Assembly (NCBI RefSeq): GCF_004339745.1
Contig: NZ_SMGP01000002.1
Coordinates: 186,001-250,000 of the forward strand
DNA length: 64,000 nt
From: Paraburkholderia sp. BL9I2N2
Lineage (GTDB): Bacteria > Pseudomonadota > Gammaproteobacteria > Burkholderiales > Burkholderiaceae
Direction: 5' to 3'
Under the pieces are notes generated by a model that saw nothing but the letters and a program-made list of their open reading frames with translations, ran no database searches and was not told the origin of the DNA. Below are positions 46,113-55,643 of the stretch, piece after piece; positions within the stretch are counted from its first letter, which is position 1; each line of letters begins with the position of its first letter. A program made the position numbers and the translations under genes.

Positions 46113-46823
46113 TCAAGCCGTGAGTTCGGTGATCTTCCTGTCTACCAACCGACATATTGCCAAGGTCAGATATCGAGCAAACTGGACGAGGTCCATGATC
46201 GTACTCGGTTGCGGCACGTTCGTTGCAGTACCCGTATGCGCGCTTTCGTTTCGAAGCTCGGTCAAATTGTTCAGTAGCTGCGTCATCGTCGACGCGGAGT
46301 ACTTCCTCCCGATCGCGTCGTCCAGCGCGGAGAACCCGCCCTTAATGCCAAGTCCGGCAAGGATTGCGGTTACCACGTCGCTTGACGGGTTACCTTGCGT
46401 CCGTGCAAATGCTTCCCAAACAGGGGCCTTAGTCGGGTCCATGATCGGCGCTACAAGTCGCCGAACGAAAGCAGAAGAGTCTGAAAGCGACTTCTTCCGT
46501 TTTTGTTCCCGTTTCACCATATCGGAAAGATGCCCGGCTCCCTCCCGCAGGTGAATCTTTAGGAACTCATCTCCCAAGCTATGCATACCTAAACCCTTAT
46601 TCGACAGCTCAGCAAAGTAACTTGCGCACACGGAGCGGAGAAAAGACTCTAAGAAGCCACTTAACAGAACGACACTTCCAAGCTGAACCGTATTGTGCTG
46701 CGCCAGCAAAGCCCTGTCACGCATCGCGTTTGCGGATTCACTCTGAATGCGCTCCATCAATTTTATAATGGGCGCTGCGGATTTCGAGAACTCAGAATAC
46801 GAAGATCGGATGGACTCGCGCAT
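46113..46823 (-). CDS. HEPN-domain protein (MAE_28990/MAE_18760-like), putative RNase effector
   Basis: The 236-aa, mostly helical protein carries the HEPN motif RX4H in LTELRNESAHTG (about residue 194-199). The N-terminal helix pair includes a second polar patch (ALLAQHNTVQLGSVVLLSGF). HEPN proteins with this motif are often metal-independent RNases in toxin and phage-defence systems. It starts 6 bp after the DUF262 gene, so it is the third gene of the operon. RNase activity is inferred. Confidence 0.75.
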   Translation of the reverse strand: MRESIRSSYSEFSKSAAPIIKLMERIQSESANAMRDRALLAQHNTVQLGSVVLLSGFLESFLRSVCASYFAELSNKGLGMHSLGDEFLKIHLREGAGHLSDMVKREQKRKKSLSDSSAFVRRLVAPIMDPTKAPVWEAFARTQGNPSSDVVTAILAGLGIKGGFSALDDAIGRKYSASTMTQLLNNLTELRNESAHTGTATNVPQPSTIMDLVQFARYLTLAICRLVDRKITELTA

Positions 46824-46829
46824 AGAACT

Positions 46830-47987
46830 TTAGATCAGAGTTGTTGCAGCATATTTCTCGACAATTTCATTCAAACGCGCGATTCGCGTAGATATCGCGC
46901 CTTTACCGTTTGTACCGGTAGTGATGGAGTCACGGAATGCCTTATCATTTCGCCCCAACTCACCTAAGCCTTGCCTTAACGCCTGCGCGGTTTCGTCATC
47001 GATCTTGTCAGGGTCGATCCTGGAAAACGCAACCATTACCGCGTCCGCAAGAGGCGCGGACTTCGCTTTTCTCTCCACGTCATCGGGTCGAACGAAAGCA
47101 TCGGCGACCCCGAATACGCGCTTGATCGAAGCGACGGCGCGATGAAATGCCCGAGCATCGTCCTCGAGTATCTGTTCGTCTGTTTCAGCGGACGCGTTGC
47201 GCAATTCCAAATACTGCCCCAGCCACCATTTAAAGCTTTTGCGAATTTTTGAGGGATCTCGGAGGGCAAAGAAGCGCAAAGCCAACTCAACGTCACGCAT
47301 GTTTGAATAAAGATTATTCTGCTTTCTTTCATTATTGTTTTGCGGAATATCCCACAACTCACGGAAAATGACGTCATCGGTAAGTTTGTGAAGCAATCGA
47401 TTAAATTTCCCCTGGAAAACTGCATTTCTGATTTCCATGGAGTTAAGTGGCACCCCTCCAGTATTGAGTCTATCAAAGACGTCGTATTTCACCTCCGGCG
47501 ACGACTCTCGAAGCAATAACACCGCGGGGATGAACCGGCGCTTGATTGTCGGTGCGAGCCCCTTGTCCTCCAGTTCAGCGTACCGCATACCGTTAAGTTC
47601 CTTCCAAACCTCAAGACGTTCGAGCGCGTAACTGCCACGAAGAAACTCATAGATAGCCGTCAAGCGCTGTCTGCCGTCCAATACTACGTACGACCCGTAC
47701 TTATCTTCCCCCAAGAACACCGGGGGTACGGGCACGTTCATGATAATAGACTCCACAAAGCGAGACTGCTTCCTTACGTCCCATCGGTCACGCCGCTGAA
47801 AGTCTGGGTTGAGTTTAATCTGCTCCTCGATCATGGTTTTGAGCGTCGAGATTGGAAGCTCTATCTTTTGCGGATGAATCTGCCGCATTTGCTTTGCGTA
47901 TTTCCTCTCAAGCGCTTCATCCGCATCAAAGTCGGAAACAACATCCTCGTCGGGGTCGTCAATGAAGTCGATCTTTACGTCTGTCAT
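46830..47987 (-). CDS. DUF262 (GmrS-like, ParB/Srx-fold) protein
   Basis: The 385-aa protein has the DUF262 core NPDFQRRDRWD and the nucleotide-binding motif VLDGRQRLTAIYEFL (about residue 103). A FDRLNTGGVPLN segment follows (about 175), typical of the GmrSD N-terminal family. No HNH (DUF1524) nuclease domain follows it, unlike complete GmrSD enzymes, so it likely works as an NTP-dependent sensor or switch with the neighbouring genes. ATG 47987 has GAGG upstream. A GTG at 47999 would overlap the methyltransferase stop codon. Confidence 0.8.
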   Translation of the reverse strand: MTDVKIDFIDDPDEDVVSDFDADEALERKYAKQMRQIHPQKIELPISTLKTMIEEQIKLNPDFQRRDRWDVRKQSRFVESIIMNVPVPPVFLGEDKYGSYVVLDGRQRLTAIYEFLRGSYALERLEVWKELNGMRYAELEDKGLAPTIKRRFIPAVLLLRESSPEVKYDVFDRLNTGGVPLNSMEIRNAVFQGKFNRLLHKLTDDVIFRELWDIPQNNNERKQNNLYSNMRDVELALRFFALRDPSKIRKSFKWWLGQYLELRNASAETDEQILEDDARAFHRAVASIKRVFGVADAFVRPDDVERKAKSAPLADAVMVAFSRIDPDKIDDETAQALRQGLGELGRNDKAFRDSITTGTNGKGAISTRIARLNEIVEKYAATTLI

Positions 47988-47995
47988 TTTTTGCC

Positions 47996-49300
47996 TCACG
48001 GATGCTTCGAAAAAATTAAAACATCTTCAACGCGAACGTTGGAGTCTCGGTACAGTTTGAACCTCGGATTCGAGCCGGCAATAGTTGGTCGAGAAGGATA
48101 TTTTCGCGATGTATGCAAGGAAAAACCTGTATTCTCGACCAACTCAATGATTATCCCTCTAAGATCGATTTCCATTTCTTTAAAATACGAATTCTGAACG
48201 ACAAAAACCAAATGCCCTTTCGGGACAGCGTTGGCAATTTGACCGACTGAAAGAATAAGATCGTTAAAATAGCGCGAAAAATATCTAGTGTAGTACGTCG
48301 AAGCGGCTTTCGTGTGATGTTGCCTAATCGCGTCCATCGTTTTCTGCAGTAAATTGCTGCCACAGTCGTCGGAAAATACGCTATTTACATCAGTAACGAC
48401 CGCGCCCATGATTCGGCGTCGAAGGCTCTCGAACCCCTGCTTCGTCAATTCGCCAAAAGCCAGCAACTCAGGGGTGGTTGCCACTGCATAATCGATCCGT
48501 GTGCAATATGGCGGCGACGAAATCACTAGATCAAAAGGGCCGAGTTCGCCTAAATCGTTGCAAGAGTCGCCAAGCACAATTTCAGGCCACCGATGGTCCG
48601 GCGACCTTTGGGCCTGCGGTTCACCCGCTGCGTTGCACATCGATCGAGCCACTCCGTCTACCATCGCTTTTATTGAACCGGCGTCCAAACAAATCCTTTG
48701 TGATTCGTTCTTTGGACGGCTAAACCAGGACGGATTCGTACCTCGCAGCGGACGAAGCGCTTCGCGTAGCACCTCGGCTAACACCACAAATGCTGCTCCG
48801 CAGATCGCCAGTTCTTCTGGCGAACCCGGATCGGAAGCCAGGTCGCGTGAGTAGCCAATCAATGTGCTTCGAAGCCCGCGAATAGCAGCACACGCAGCTT
48901 CGTCGAAAAACGTTGCAGCAAAATCCTCCCCGGCTGTCACACCCGGATCGAGGCATAGCTCGGTGGCAGCAGTTCCGATCAGACGCCGACAAAGCTCTTT
49001 GGTGAGATCAGGACGAGCCAGCCTTGACCACGCAACGGGCACCATGCCCGGATTTATGTCCACCCCCACGCTTTGAAACCCGCGAGCGGCGCAAGCGCTC
49101 GTCGTAGCGCCGCTGCCGTTCCAAGGATCGAGAATTCGCGCTCCAGAGTGACCGTATTGATCAAGAATATCGGAGACGAATCCGGTGGTGTACCCCGCGT
49201 AATACTGATACTTGGCAGTTTGCTTTGATGATTGTTTTGGTGTGCGCATCCGCAGAAACACTTGCTGTGCTCGTCGAAACGAGTCTTCACTGGGCGTCAA
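47996..49300 (-). CDS. DNA methyltransferase with SPPY motif
   Basis: The 434-aa protein has motif I DPWNGSGATTSACAARG (about residues 46-62) and the catalytic SPPY of N4-cytosine or N6-adenine methylases (LVISSPPYCTRIDYA, about 248). The order I then IV makes it alpha- or gamma-like. It is first in a three-gene operon with DUF262 and HEPN genes. The start is uncertain: TTG 49300 has a poor ribosome site, and a GTG 13 codons later is also possible. Confidence 0.8.
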   Translation of the reverse strand: MTPSEDSFRRAQQVFLRMRTPKQSSKQTAKYQYYAGYTTGFVSDILDQYGHSGARILDPWNGSGATTSACAARGFQSVGVDINPGMVPVAWSRLARPDLTKELCRRLIGTAATELCLDPGVTAGEDFAATFFDEAACAAIRGLRSTLIGYSRDLASDPGSPEELAICGAAFVVLAEVLREALRPLRGTNPSWFSRPKNESQRICLDAGSIKAMVDGVARSMCNAAGEPQAQRSPDHRWPEIVLGDSCNDLGELGPFDLVISSPPYCTRIDYAVATTPELLAFGELTKQGFESLRRRIMGAVVTDVNSVFSDDCGSNLLQKTMDAIRQHHTKAASTYYTRYFSRYFNDLILSVGQIANAVPKGHLVFVVQNSYFKEMEIDLRGIIIELVENTGFSLHTSRKYPSRPTIAGSNPRFKLYRDSNVRVEDVLIFSKHP

Positions 49301-49582
49301 GTTTACTTGACCTTGTCATTTCCCGACACCGGCTACGCCGTTGGGCGTGATTATTGCATCAATTTAAGCCATCTCCGCCGTTCGATTCCGAGCACCTGCG
49401 GCAACTGATTTGGTTGGCCATCAATCGGTCGCCAGCCAAAATTCACTGAGTCCATGCTGCCAGAGCGACCGGGAACGGTCTAGCTGTGCATCGCTGCACT
49501 TTACCTATGTTTCCGGCGACGTTTCGCGAGCGAGCGTCAGCCGGCTGAGCCCGAAAGTGCTCGTCTCGAAATCGAGCGACTG

Positions 49583-49632
49583 CGCGAGCGTACAGGGATT
49601 GAACCTGTGCCCCCTGCCGTGTGAGAGCGGCC
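49583..49632 (-). repeat. tRNA 3'-half remnant (Val-CAC-like), possible attachment-site scar
   Basis: On the minus strand the sequence has an anticodon-loop-like CTCACAC with four of five stem pairs, then a perfect T-arm ACAGG-TTCAATC-CCTGT (49592-49608). There is no D-arm, no matching acceptor 5' strand and no CCA. Such 3'-half tRNA copies mark att sites of integrative elements, but a matching full tRNA is not in the window. Confidence 0.5.
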
Positions 49633-49856
49633 TCGGGCCCAGTGTGGCCCGTTTGCGGACGTTGGCGCCGCCTTTCACACGGACATTCGAACGTCTGCTC
49701 CGCCTTGGCAAAGACTTCCTCACATGAACAACATCATAACGGCGCGAGAAGCGACGTCGCCAAAACAAGAGATACGACGATCGGGCTTGATGCGCGTTTC
49801 CAGATAAGGCGGTGACACAATTATTGCGATCTATGGACGCCGGCTGCGGCATGTCG

Positions 49857-50288
49857 TTAGCTGAGATGCAGGGCGCTCACCGCACTGAAGCCGCCAGAGA
49901 GGGCGGCCACAATACACGTGGCCTCGATGATCAGCATCACTAGGACGAGTTCGGCCATTAGAGGCGTCAGGTGCCACCAGCGTTTCGCTGATTGTTTAAG
50001 ACGCATTGTTCGACTGCCCCCGATATCGGGGTAAGCCGCCCGCGCCCGCTCCTTCCCGGGTTTGACGTGGCCTTCCTTAAGCGGCTCAAAGAAGAGGCTG
50101 ACACTACACCACGCCGCAAAGGCAGCCATGCCCCAGAGGACAACCCCGATAGCGATCTTCTCCGGTGTCGGCTGCCCGTGGAGTCCGCCGTGCACAAAAA
50201 CCGCGCCGATGAACACGAGCAAAGCCTGCGGGGTGATATTCCTGAGGAAATCGAGGTAGTGCTTGCGCCCTTCCTTGCACAAATACAT
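49857..50288 (-). CDS. small integral membrane protein, unknown
   Basis: The 143-aa protein has about three hydrophobic segments (ALLVFIGAVFVHGGLHG, IGVVLWGMAAFAAWCSVSLF, and LVLVMLIIEATCIVAAL). I chose ATG 50288, which is preceded by AAGGAGG at good distance. No family is recognised. It is probably mobile-island cargo. Confidence 0.6.
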   Translation of the reverse strand: MYLCKEGRKHYLDFLRNITPQALLVFIGAVFVHGGLHGQPTPEKIAIGVVLWGMAAFAAWCSVSLFFEPLKEGHVKPGKERARAAYPDIGGSRTMRLKQSAKRWWHLTPLMAELVLVMLIIEATCIVAALSGGFSAVSALHLS

Positions 50289-50920
50289 GTGTGCCTCCTT
50301 GATGCACATGAAAATGAATGCGGCAACGTCCGCGAACCTGGCGCTCGCAGCAACCGCGCTGCCAATCGTAGATGGCCACGACATTGGTTATCGGTAAAGA
50401 AGGGCTTATCTAAAGAGCGCCCGGAAGATATTTTTGTCGTCGTCGTCGTCGTCGTCGGGGCGCGGTCGGATGCCCGATCGCCGGCGGGAGCCAGCGCCTG
50501 ACGACTGCCCCATGCGAATCACGGGAGCGGTTTTAGTAGTCGCGAGGGCTAGCGATTTGTGGGTGAGTCGTCGCCCCAAGCGCTAAATGGCGAGTTCGTC
50601 GGAATTGCTCGGACACGGGGCGAGCATCTGTCATCCGGCCAGTACGAGGTTCACGCTGGGTTAGTGCCGCGGACCGCCGTGAGGCAGTGACCGGACAATT
50701 TGAGACATTCGACACGTGTTCGAGGATGGTCGACAATCCGATCTAGAGCGTAGACGGAAGGCGCAGTCGAGGCACCCAGAGGTATCGCACCTGAGTGGGA
50801 ATCTTGAGCGTCAGCTTTCCCAATATCCTGAATTTCGAAATCGGATATGGAATGGTAAATTGGTGACGATCGAGATGGATTCAAAAGGTGTTAAAAGACA
50901 ATAAAGGATATGGAAAATGA
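50289..50920. other. intergenic with a GTC trinucleotide run, no gene supported
   Basis: Seven perfect GTC repeats lie at 50436-50456. The rest shows short frames without support. The segment 50840-50920 turns AT-rich ahead of the next gene and probably contains its promoter. Confidence 0.45.
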
Positions 50921-51859
50921 ATGAATTGGCTCTGCATTTTTTTTACAAAAAGGGGCATATCCTCAGAAATTGACACTAACGAATATATTCTAGAAGCGGC
51001 GAAGACAATTGAGCTGACGCACGACATCGTCACAAATTTGGTTAGAAATAATATCGATCGCCTTCAATATGAACCTGTTTGGTCGATACTTCACGACATG
51101 TACTTAAAGTGTCACGAATTTACAAGTGGGTCTTTGACGTCATTTCTCGTCGCGCACATTTCGTCTGCCGAGGCTTTGTGCCGAACCGCTATCGAATCAG
51201 CGGTCAACCTCCAATATGCCAGCTACGGCGACGATGTTGGAAATGTTATCGCCTATTTTCGATTGTATCTCGCAACAGAGCGCGATCAAAATAAATCGTG
51301 GCTAAAAAGCGTGGAAAAATCAAATGGCCCGAATGAAGAGAAAGAATATCACAGAGATTGCATTAGAAAAAAATATGAGAATCTTGATGTGTGTGAGAAT
51401 GCACTTAGAGAATCGTTTTCAATTATGGGAATCGACTTCGATAGCCGGCGCGGATCTTGGCCGAGTATATTTGACAGATTTTGCAAAATAAATAAAGAAA
51501 TTGATTATAGAACAATCTATGCCGCGTTGTGCTCGCAAGCGCACAACGACCCGGAAGACATATTGAATAATTTAATGTCTAGAATCATTCAGATAGATGG
51601 AATTGAGGAGAATGGTTACGCGCAGGCTGTTGAGATCGAGCAGTATTTTTTCTCGCTAAACATGGTGTTGACGGCCATCAGCTTTTACGTTGAGGCGACG
51701 GCTATGTATCTGGCAAAATACAATATTCCGGTTTCAAAAAATATAATACCGATACTAATCAAAACCAAAGATTTGATTATTGATCTACAGACTAATTCTA
51801 AGAGCAGGATTGCGAATCCGGTCCGATTAGCCATACAAGCATCTTTGACGAAGGAGTGA
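50921..51859 (+). CDS. DUF5677-like protein, low-GC cargo gene
   Basis: The 312-aa all-helical protein contains GSWPSIFDRFCKIN and the AALCSQAHNDPED motif (about residue 205), as in DUF5677 proteins. That family is found in defence islands and is often compared with HEPN/AbiV-like folds. It is markedly AT-rich in comparison with chromosomal neighbours, a sign of transfer. ATG 50921 has GGATATGG upstream (weak). Function unknown. Confidence 0.65.
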   Translation: MNWLCIFFTKRGISSEIDTNEYILEAAKTIELTHDIVTNLVRNNIDRLQYEPVWSILHDMYLKCHEFTSGSLTSFLVAHISSAEALCRTAIESAVNLQYASYGDDVGNVIAYFRLYLATERDQNKSWLKSVEKSNGPNEEKEYHRDCIRKKYENLDVCENALRESFSIMGIDFDSRRGSWPSIFDRFCKINKEIDYRTIYAALCSQAHNDPEDILNNLMSRIIQIDGIEENGYAQAVEIEQYFFSLNMVLTAISFYVEATAMYLAKYNIPVSKNIIPILIKTKDLIIDLQTNSKSRIANPVRLAIQASLTKE

Positions 51860-52063
51860 AGATTACGCGATTGAGACCACCCTAAAATGGATTAGGCAGA
51901 CGCAACCGAATCGGATTGAATACCGCGCCACACCTGACGGTGGCCGCGAGAAAACTGACAATTGCCCAATGCTTGTGTCTCTCCGCTTTGGGTCGCGTGC
52001 AGCCAATCTCAGCCTTGCAAGTTTACGGACTGCGTATGCTCATTGCATGAGGCGGCAGTCGGT

Positions 52064-53291
52064 GGCGGATTCAACCGGTCGATGCAACACCTAGAATCTG
52101 CGTGAGCAGCGGAGGTGTTGCAAATGAAACAGCGACCGAGAATTCATTACTCCGAGACTCAGAAAGCGCTGATGTGGGACCGATGGCGCAAGGGCGACAC
52201 GATTCATCAGATTGCCAAACTGTTCGATCGAGGCCATTCTTCGATTCAGCGGATACTATCGGAGACCGGCGGAATCCAGCCGCCGCAAAGGCACCGCGCG
52301 CCACAGGCATTGACGCTGGCAGAGCGCGAGGAGATTTCCCGTTCTCTGGTGTCGGGATTATCGATCCGGTCGATAGCGGCCAGGCTGGGACGCGCTCCTT
52401 CCACTATAAGTCGCGAGTTGCAACGCAACGGGGGCAGCCAAGGCTATCGGGCAAGCCAGGCGGACGCGATTGCCTGGGAGCGGGCACGTCGGCCGAAGGT
52501 CTGCAAATTGGTGCAAAACCAGACGCTGGCACGAGTTGTCGCTGCGAAGCTGAAGCTGCAGTGGTCCCCTGAGCAGATTGCTGGTTGGCTCAGACATGCG
52601 TACGCGGTCAACAAGGACTATCTGGTGTCGCACGAGACAATCTATCGGAGCCTCTATATTCAAGCTCGTGGCGCCCTGAAAAAGGAATTGCTCGAGCACT
52701 TGCGACGCTCCCGAACCATGCGCCGATCCCGTCATCACACACTGAAAACCGAGGACCGCACGAACATTCGCGACGCCGTGTCGATCAGTGAACGTCCCGC
52801 TACGGCGGAGGATCGGGCAATACCCGGGCACTGGGAAGGTGACTTGATTTATGGCAATGCTACCAGCCAGATTGCGACTCTCGTCGAACGTCAAAGTCGA
52901 TTCGTGATGCTGGTGAAAGTAGCCAGCAAGAATTCTGAGGCTGTGGTTGACGCTCTGATACGACACGTCAGCAAGTTACCCAGGGAACTATATAAATCGC
53001 TGACCTGGGATAGGGGCTCGGAAATGGCCGACCACAACCGCTTTACCGTCGCTACAGACATTGAGGTCTATTTCTGCGATCCTCAACACCCTTGGCAACG
53101 CGGTTCGAACGAAAACACAAATGGGCTTCTGAGGCAATATTTTCCTAAGGGTACCGATCTCTCCGTCTACTCGCAGGCCAGACTGGATGCCGTAGCAAGG
53201 CGGCTCAACGAACGTCCCCGAAAAACACTAGACTTCGACACCCCGGCTGAACGATTTAACCAAATCGTTGCATCGACCGGTTGAATCCGCC
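52064..53291 (+). mobile_element. IS30-family insertion sequence, complete
   Basis: Perfect 25-bp terminal inverted repeats (GGCGGATTCAACCGGTCGAT... at 52064-52088 and its complement at 53267-53291) enclose an intact transposase. The bases flanking it are GT on both sides, consistent with a 2-bp target duplication, as is usual in IS30. Length 1228 bp. Confidence 0.85.
52124..53284 (+). CDS. IS30-family transposase
   Basis: The 386-aa protein has an N-terminal HTH (HQIAKLFDRGHSSIQRILSE), a second HTH (SIRSIAARLGRAPSTISREL), and the DDE core: GHWEGDLIYG, WDRGSEMADH and NENTNGLLRQYFPKGTDL. All three catalytic acids seem to be present. ATG 52124 follows GGAGG. Its stop codon lies inside the right inverted repeat. 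Confidence 0.9.
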   Translation: MKQRPRIHYSETQKALMWDRWRKGDTIHQIAKLFDRGHSSIQRILSETGGIQPPQRHRAPQALTLAEREEISRSLVSGLSIRSIAARLGRAPSTISRELQRNGGSQGYRASQADAIAWERARRPKVCKLVQNQTLARVVAAKLKLQWSPEQIAGWLRHAYAVNKDYLVSHETIYRSLYIQARGALKKELLEHLRRSRTMRRSRHHTLKTEDRTNIRDAVSISERPATAEDRAIPGHWEGDLIYGNATSQIATLVERQSRFVMLVKVASKNSEAVVDALIRHVSKLPRELYKSLTWDRGSEMADHNRFTVATDIEVYFCDPQHPWQRGSNENTNGLLRQYFPKGTDLSVYSQARLDAVARRLNERPRKTLDFDTPAERFNQIVASTG

Positions 53292-53549
53292 GTCGACTTC
53301 TGACCGACAGGGCCGATCAACGGCCCACCACGCCGGCCGCTCTGTGCCGGACCGGGTTCGGTCATCAACGGACGTTCGCCAATGCGCCTTGATAATCGTA
53401 AGTTTGCCGTCGCCAATGTATCATTAGGGCTGTTTTTCTATACTGCTAGCGACCGACAATTTTTACGTTTTGCACCAAGACTAGATTAGGAATATCGGGC
53501 GCGTACTCACGCCGAGGTTTTCTGACAAAACGGATAACCATAAAAAATT

Positions 53550-54143
53550 ATGCAACCTACAGTAACTGTTATTCCTATTGCCGTAATTTCTGCTATCGCA
53601 CTATTTTTCACAAAAGAAATACTTGAGGGAGTGCGACGCTATCGCGGAGAGCAACGAAAAATAAAAGCAATTAAAATGCTTATTTCCCGTGAGTGCGAAT
53701 TAAATCTCTGGACCATAAAATCTATTAAATATATTGTCGAAACGATTCGAGACGAAGCAGAGCTCGGCGCCGAGTTCGAATTCATTTTCCCCAGAAGTGG
53801 AAAGACTTTATTTCGTGTAAAACGGAAGAATGACGATACTAAAAGCGGATCATCATTGACTGAGACGCATAGGGAACTTATGGATCGATATCTATTAGAC
53901 GCGGCGACATTAGACAAAAAACTCTATGCTGCGCTGCAGTCAGCTTATGCCGCAGTTGCTGAGCTAGAGCATGTCCGCCAAAGCTTGATTTATTTTGTTG
54001 AACCAGAAGATAATCAGGATGAGATGCATTTGTTTGGTTTTGTTGATTACGCATTAGGTACACTTCAGGAAGTTTCTGACGGACTTGCCGTGCTCTATAA
54101 GGAATGTACTGGGGATAATTTGACGAAACATCGATTGCGGTAA
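53550..54143 (+). CDS. membrane-anchored cargo protein, unknown
   Basis: The 197-aa protein begins with one hydrophobic segment (VIPIAVISAIALFF, residues 6-20), followed by a basic turn and a helical cytoplasmic domain. It is AT-rich, unlike the chromosomal genes. No family is recognised. It converges with the HEPN-like gene 90 bp away; single-span proteins beside HEPN genes are common in abortive-infection loci, but a joint role is speculative. Confidence 0.6.
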   Translation: MQPTVTVIPIAVISAIALFFTKEILEGVRRYRGEQRKIKAIKMLISRECELNLWTIKSIKYIVETIRDEAELGAEFEFIFPRSGKTLFRVKRKNDDTKSGSSLTETHRELMDRYLLDAATLDKKLYAALQSAYAAVAELEHVRQSLIYFVEPEDNQDEMHLFGFVDYALGTLQEVSDGLAVLYKECTGDNLTKHRLR

Positions 54144-54232
54144 TAATCGCATCGAATACCCTAGCACTGCGAGACATGTTTCCTAGTGGTAGATGCTCAC
54201 TGTTTCACCCGATTGAAGACACTGCTTGTAAA

Positions 54233-55057
54233 TTACGTCGTTTTGATTTCGAACCAACTTGGCACTGGCGACGTACAGCCGACTATCTCTTTTATTATTT
54301 CATCAACTTCAGCATCGCTCTCTCCCTCCTGGCGTATGAATCGCTTGCGCAATTCGCGTTCCAAGATAGCCGACGCCTGCTTAACGATAACGTGCAATCG
54401 CCTTCCCACCTCTAATATGAAAGACCCCTCTAACACAAGCTTTCGATCGCTGAATCTCCGCAACGATGATACTTTGGCGGCGTCCTCCCGAGTAATGGTG
54501 CCGCCAGTATGTACGATAGAATGCCGAAGTTGCCACATTAACTCCAGTTCCGCTATGACGGAATTTGAATATATATTGATTTTCGGAAAAATAATTTGAA
54601 AATATTGATTCACTCTAGATGGATTGTGCCAAGATACCAGTGAGTCTGCGACTATTTGACCGGGTTCACGAGGTTCTCCACGTGCAGCAAGTATCCGATA
54701 GAGCGTGATGTTACATCCTTCTTTTTCGAGTCGCTTTGCCAACTCGAGATCGTCAAAGCCATCCATAAAATCATTCGAATCCACTAGCTCTGAAAACTGC
54801 TGTTTTTGAAATACTTCAAAATTGCTCATCAGCATCGCGAACGCTGCCATCACAAACACGCGAAGCGATTCAGACGATTTATCGATCATCGCTTTATCGC
54901 CACTGTTCTCAAGAGCGCGCTCACAGTGGGTTACCGAGTCACATATTTCTACGACGCTGCGCAAGAACACCGTTGCTGTCGAGGGTGCATTCGTTATATA
55001 TGTCCGCGGGCTTGCCGCGTCTTTATGAAAATATGACGTAAGACTCTCGGAAAACAT
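54233..55057 (-). CDS. HEPN-like (RiboL-PSP-HEPN type) protein
   Basis: The 274-aa helical protein has an RX4H motif in WQLRHSIVHTGG (about residue 186-191). The pattern RHSIVHTG is typical of HEPN families such as RiboL-PSP-HEPN. It is AT-rich island cargo. I chose ATG 55057, with AGAAGG six bases ahead. RNase or nucleotidyl-binding activity is inferred from the motif. Confidence 0.6.
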   Translation of the reverse strand: MFSESLTSYFHKDAASPRTYITNAPSTATVFLRSVVEICDSVTHCERALENSGDKAMIDKSSESLRVFVMAAFAMLMSNFEVFQKQQFSELVDSNDFMDGFDDLELAKRLEKEGCNITLYRILAARGEPREPGQIVADSLVSWHNPSRVNQYFQIIFPKINIYSNSVIAELELMWQLRHSIVHTGGTITREDAAKVSSLRRFSDRKLVLEGSFILEVGRRLHVIVKQASAILERELRKRFIRQEGESDAEVDEIIKEIVGCTSPVPSWFEIKTT

Positions 55058-55319
55058 AGACATCCTTCTAAGTAACATTGATTAATAACGTGTATCGCAA
55101 TATTTAACGAACTGAAGCGGCAGTATATCAACGTTGTGCAGTAACGGAATGATTCGCCTCACTCAAGTGAATACCCCGAATTGTTTTCCGCGACCGTCCG
55201 CTAACAAGAAAGTTGAGCGTCTCTTTAGGGGCGGTCCCGGCCCTTCGCTAACTGAGGGAGGGGAGCCTCTCCGCCGGACACCTGCGCCTTTCGAACGCCG
55301 CTGTCGAAAACCTGGACTG

Positions 55320-55480
55320 AAAGCATGCGTCAAGCGCTACGACTGGCCGCCCACGCTCTTTTACCTCGACCCCGCCGCAATTTGAGCCGGAAGGCTACGG
55401 CGTGCCGTTTGCCGAATGGAATGGGGACATTTGCGCGGCCATGATGCGGAGCCAGCGAGCGGCGCCTCATGCGCCGACTG
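55320..55480 (+). pseudogene. remnant of a D12-class DNA adenine methyltransferase (Dam, phage type)
   Basis: Two neighbouring frames give KRYDWPPTLFYLDP and then FEPEGYGVPFAEW, which together match the TLFYLDPPYW...GYGV...F region around motif IV (DPPY) of phage-type Dam enzymes. The DPPY itself is damaged. Flanking sequence is not recognisable. This suggests a former prophage or restriction cassette in the island. Confidence 0.55.
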
Positions 55481-55643
55481 CCGACTTTTCAACATGTTGC
55501 TTGGTCGCTCAAAGACTAGATTCAGTGCTTTCGCAGACAGCATTTGCCAAAGCAAGAAATTGGCGCAGCATGGTCAGATCTCTTAGCCACGAAATAGCCG
55601 AGAGCCGCGGCGGAAGCTGCTTCTCTCCCGAAAGGGGTGTGAA

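Noticed and set aside
50436..50456. GTC trinucleotide run considered as a CRISPR-like or phase-variable tract
   Set aside because: Only seven short units outside any convincing coding frame; no spacers. No CRISPR array was seen anywhere in the window.
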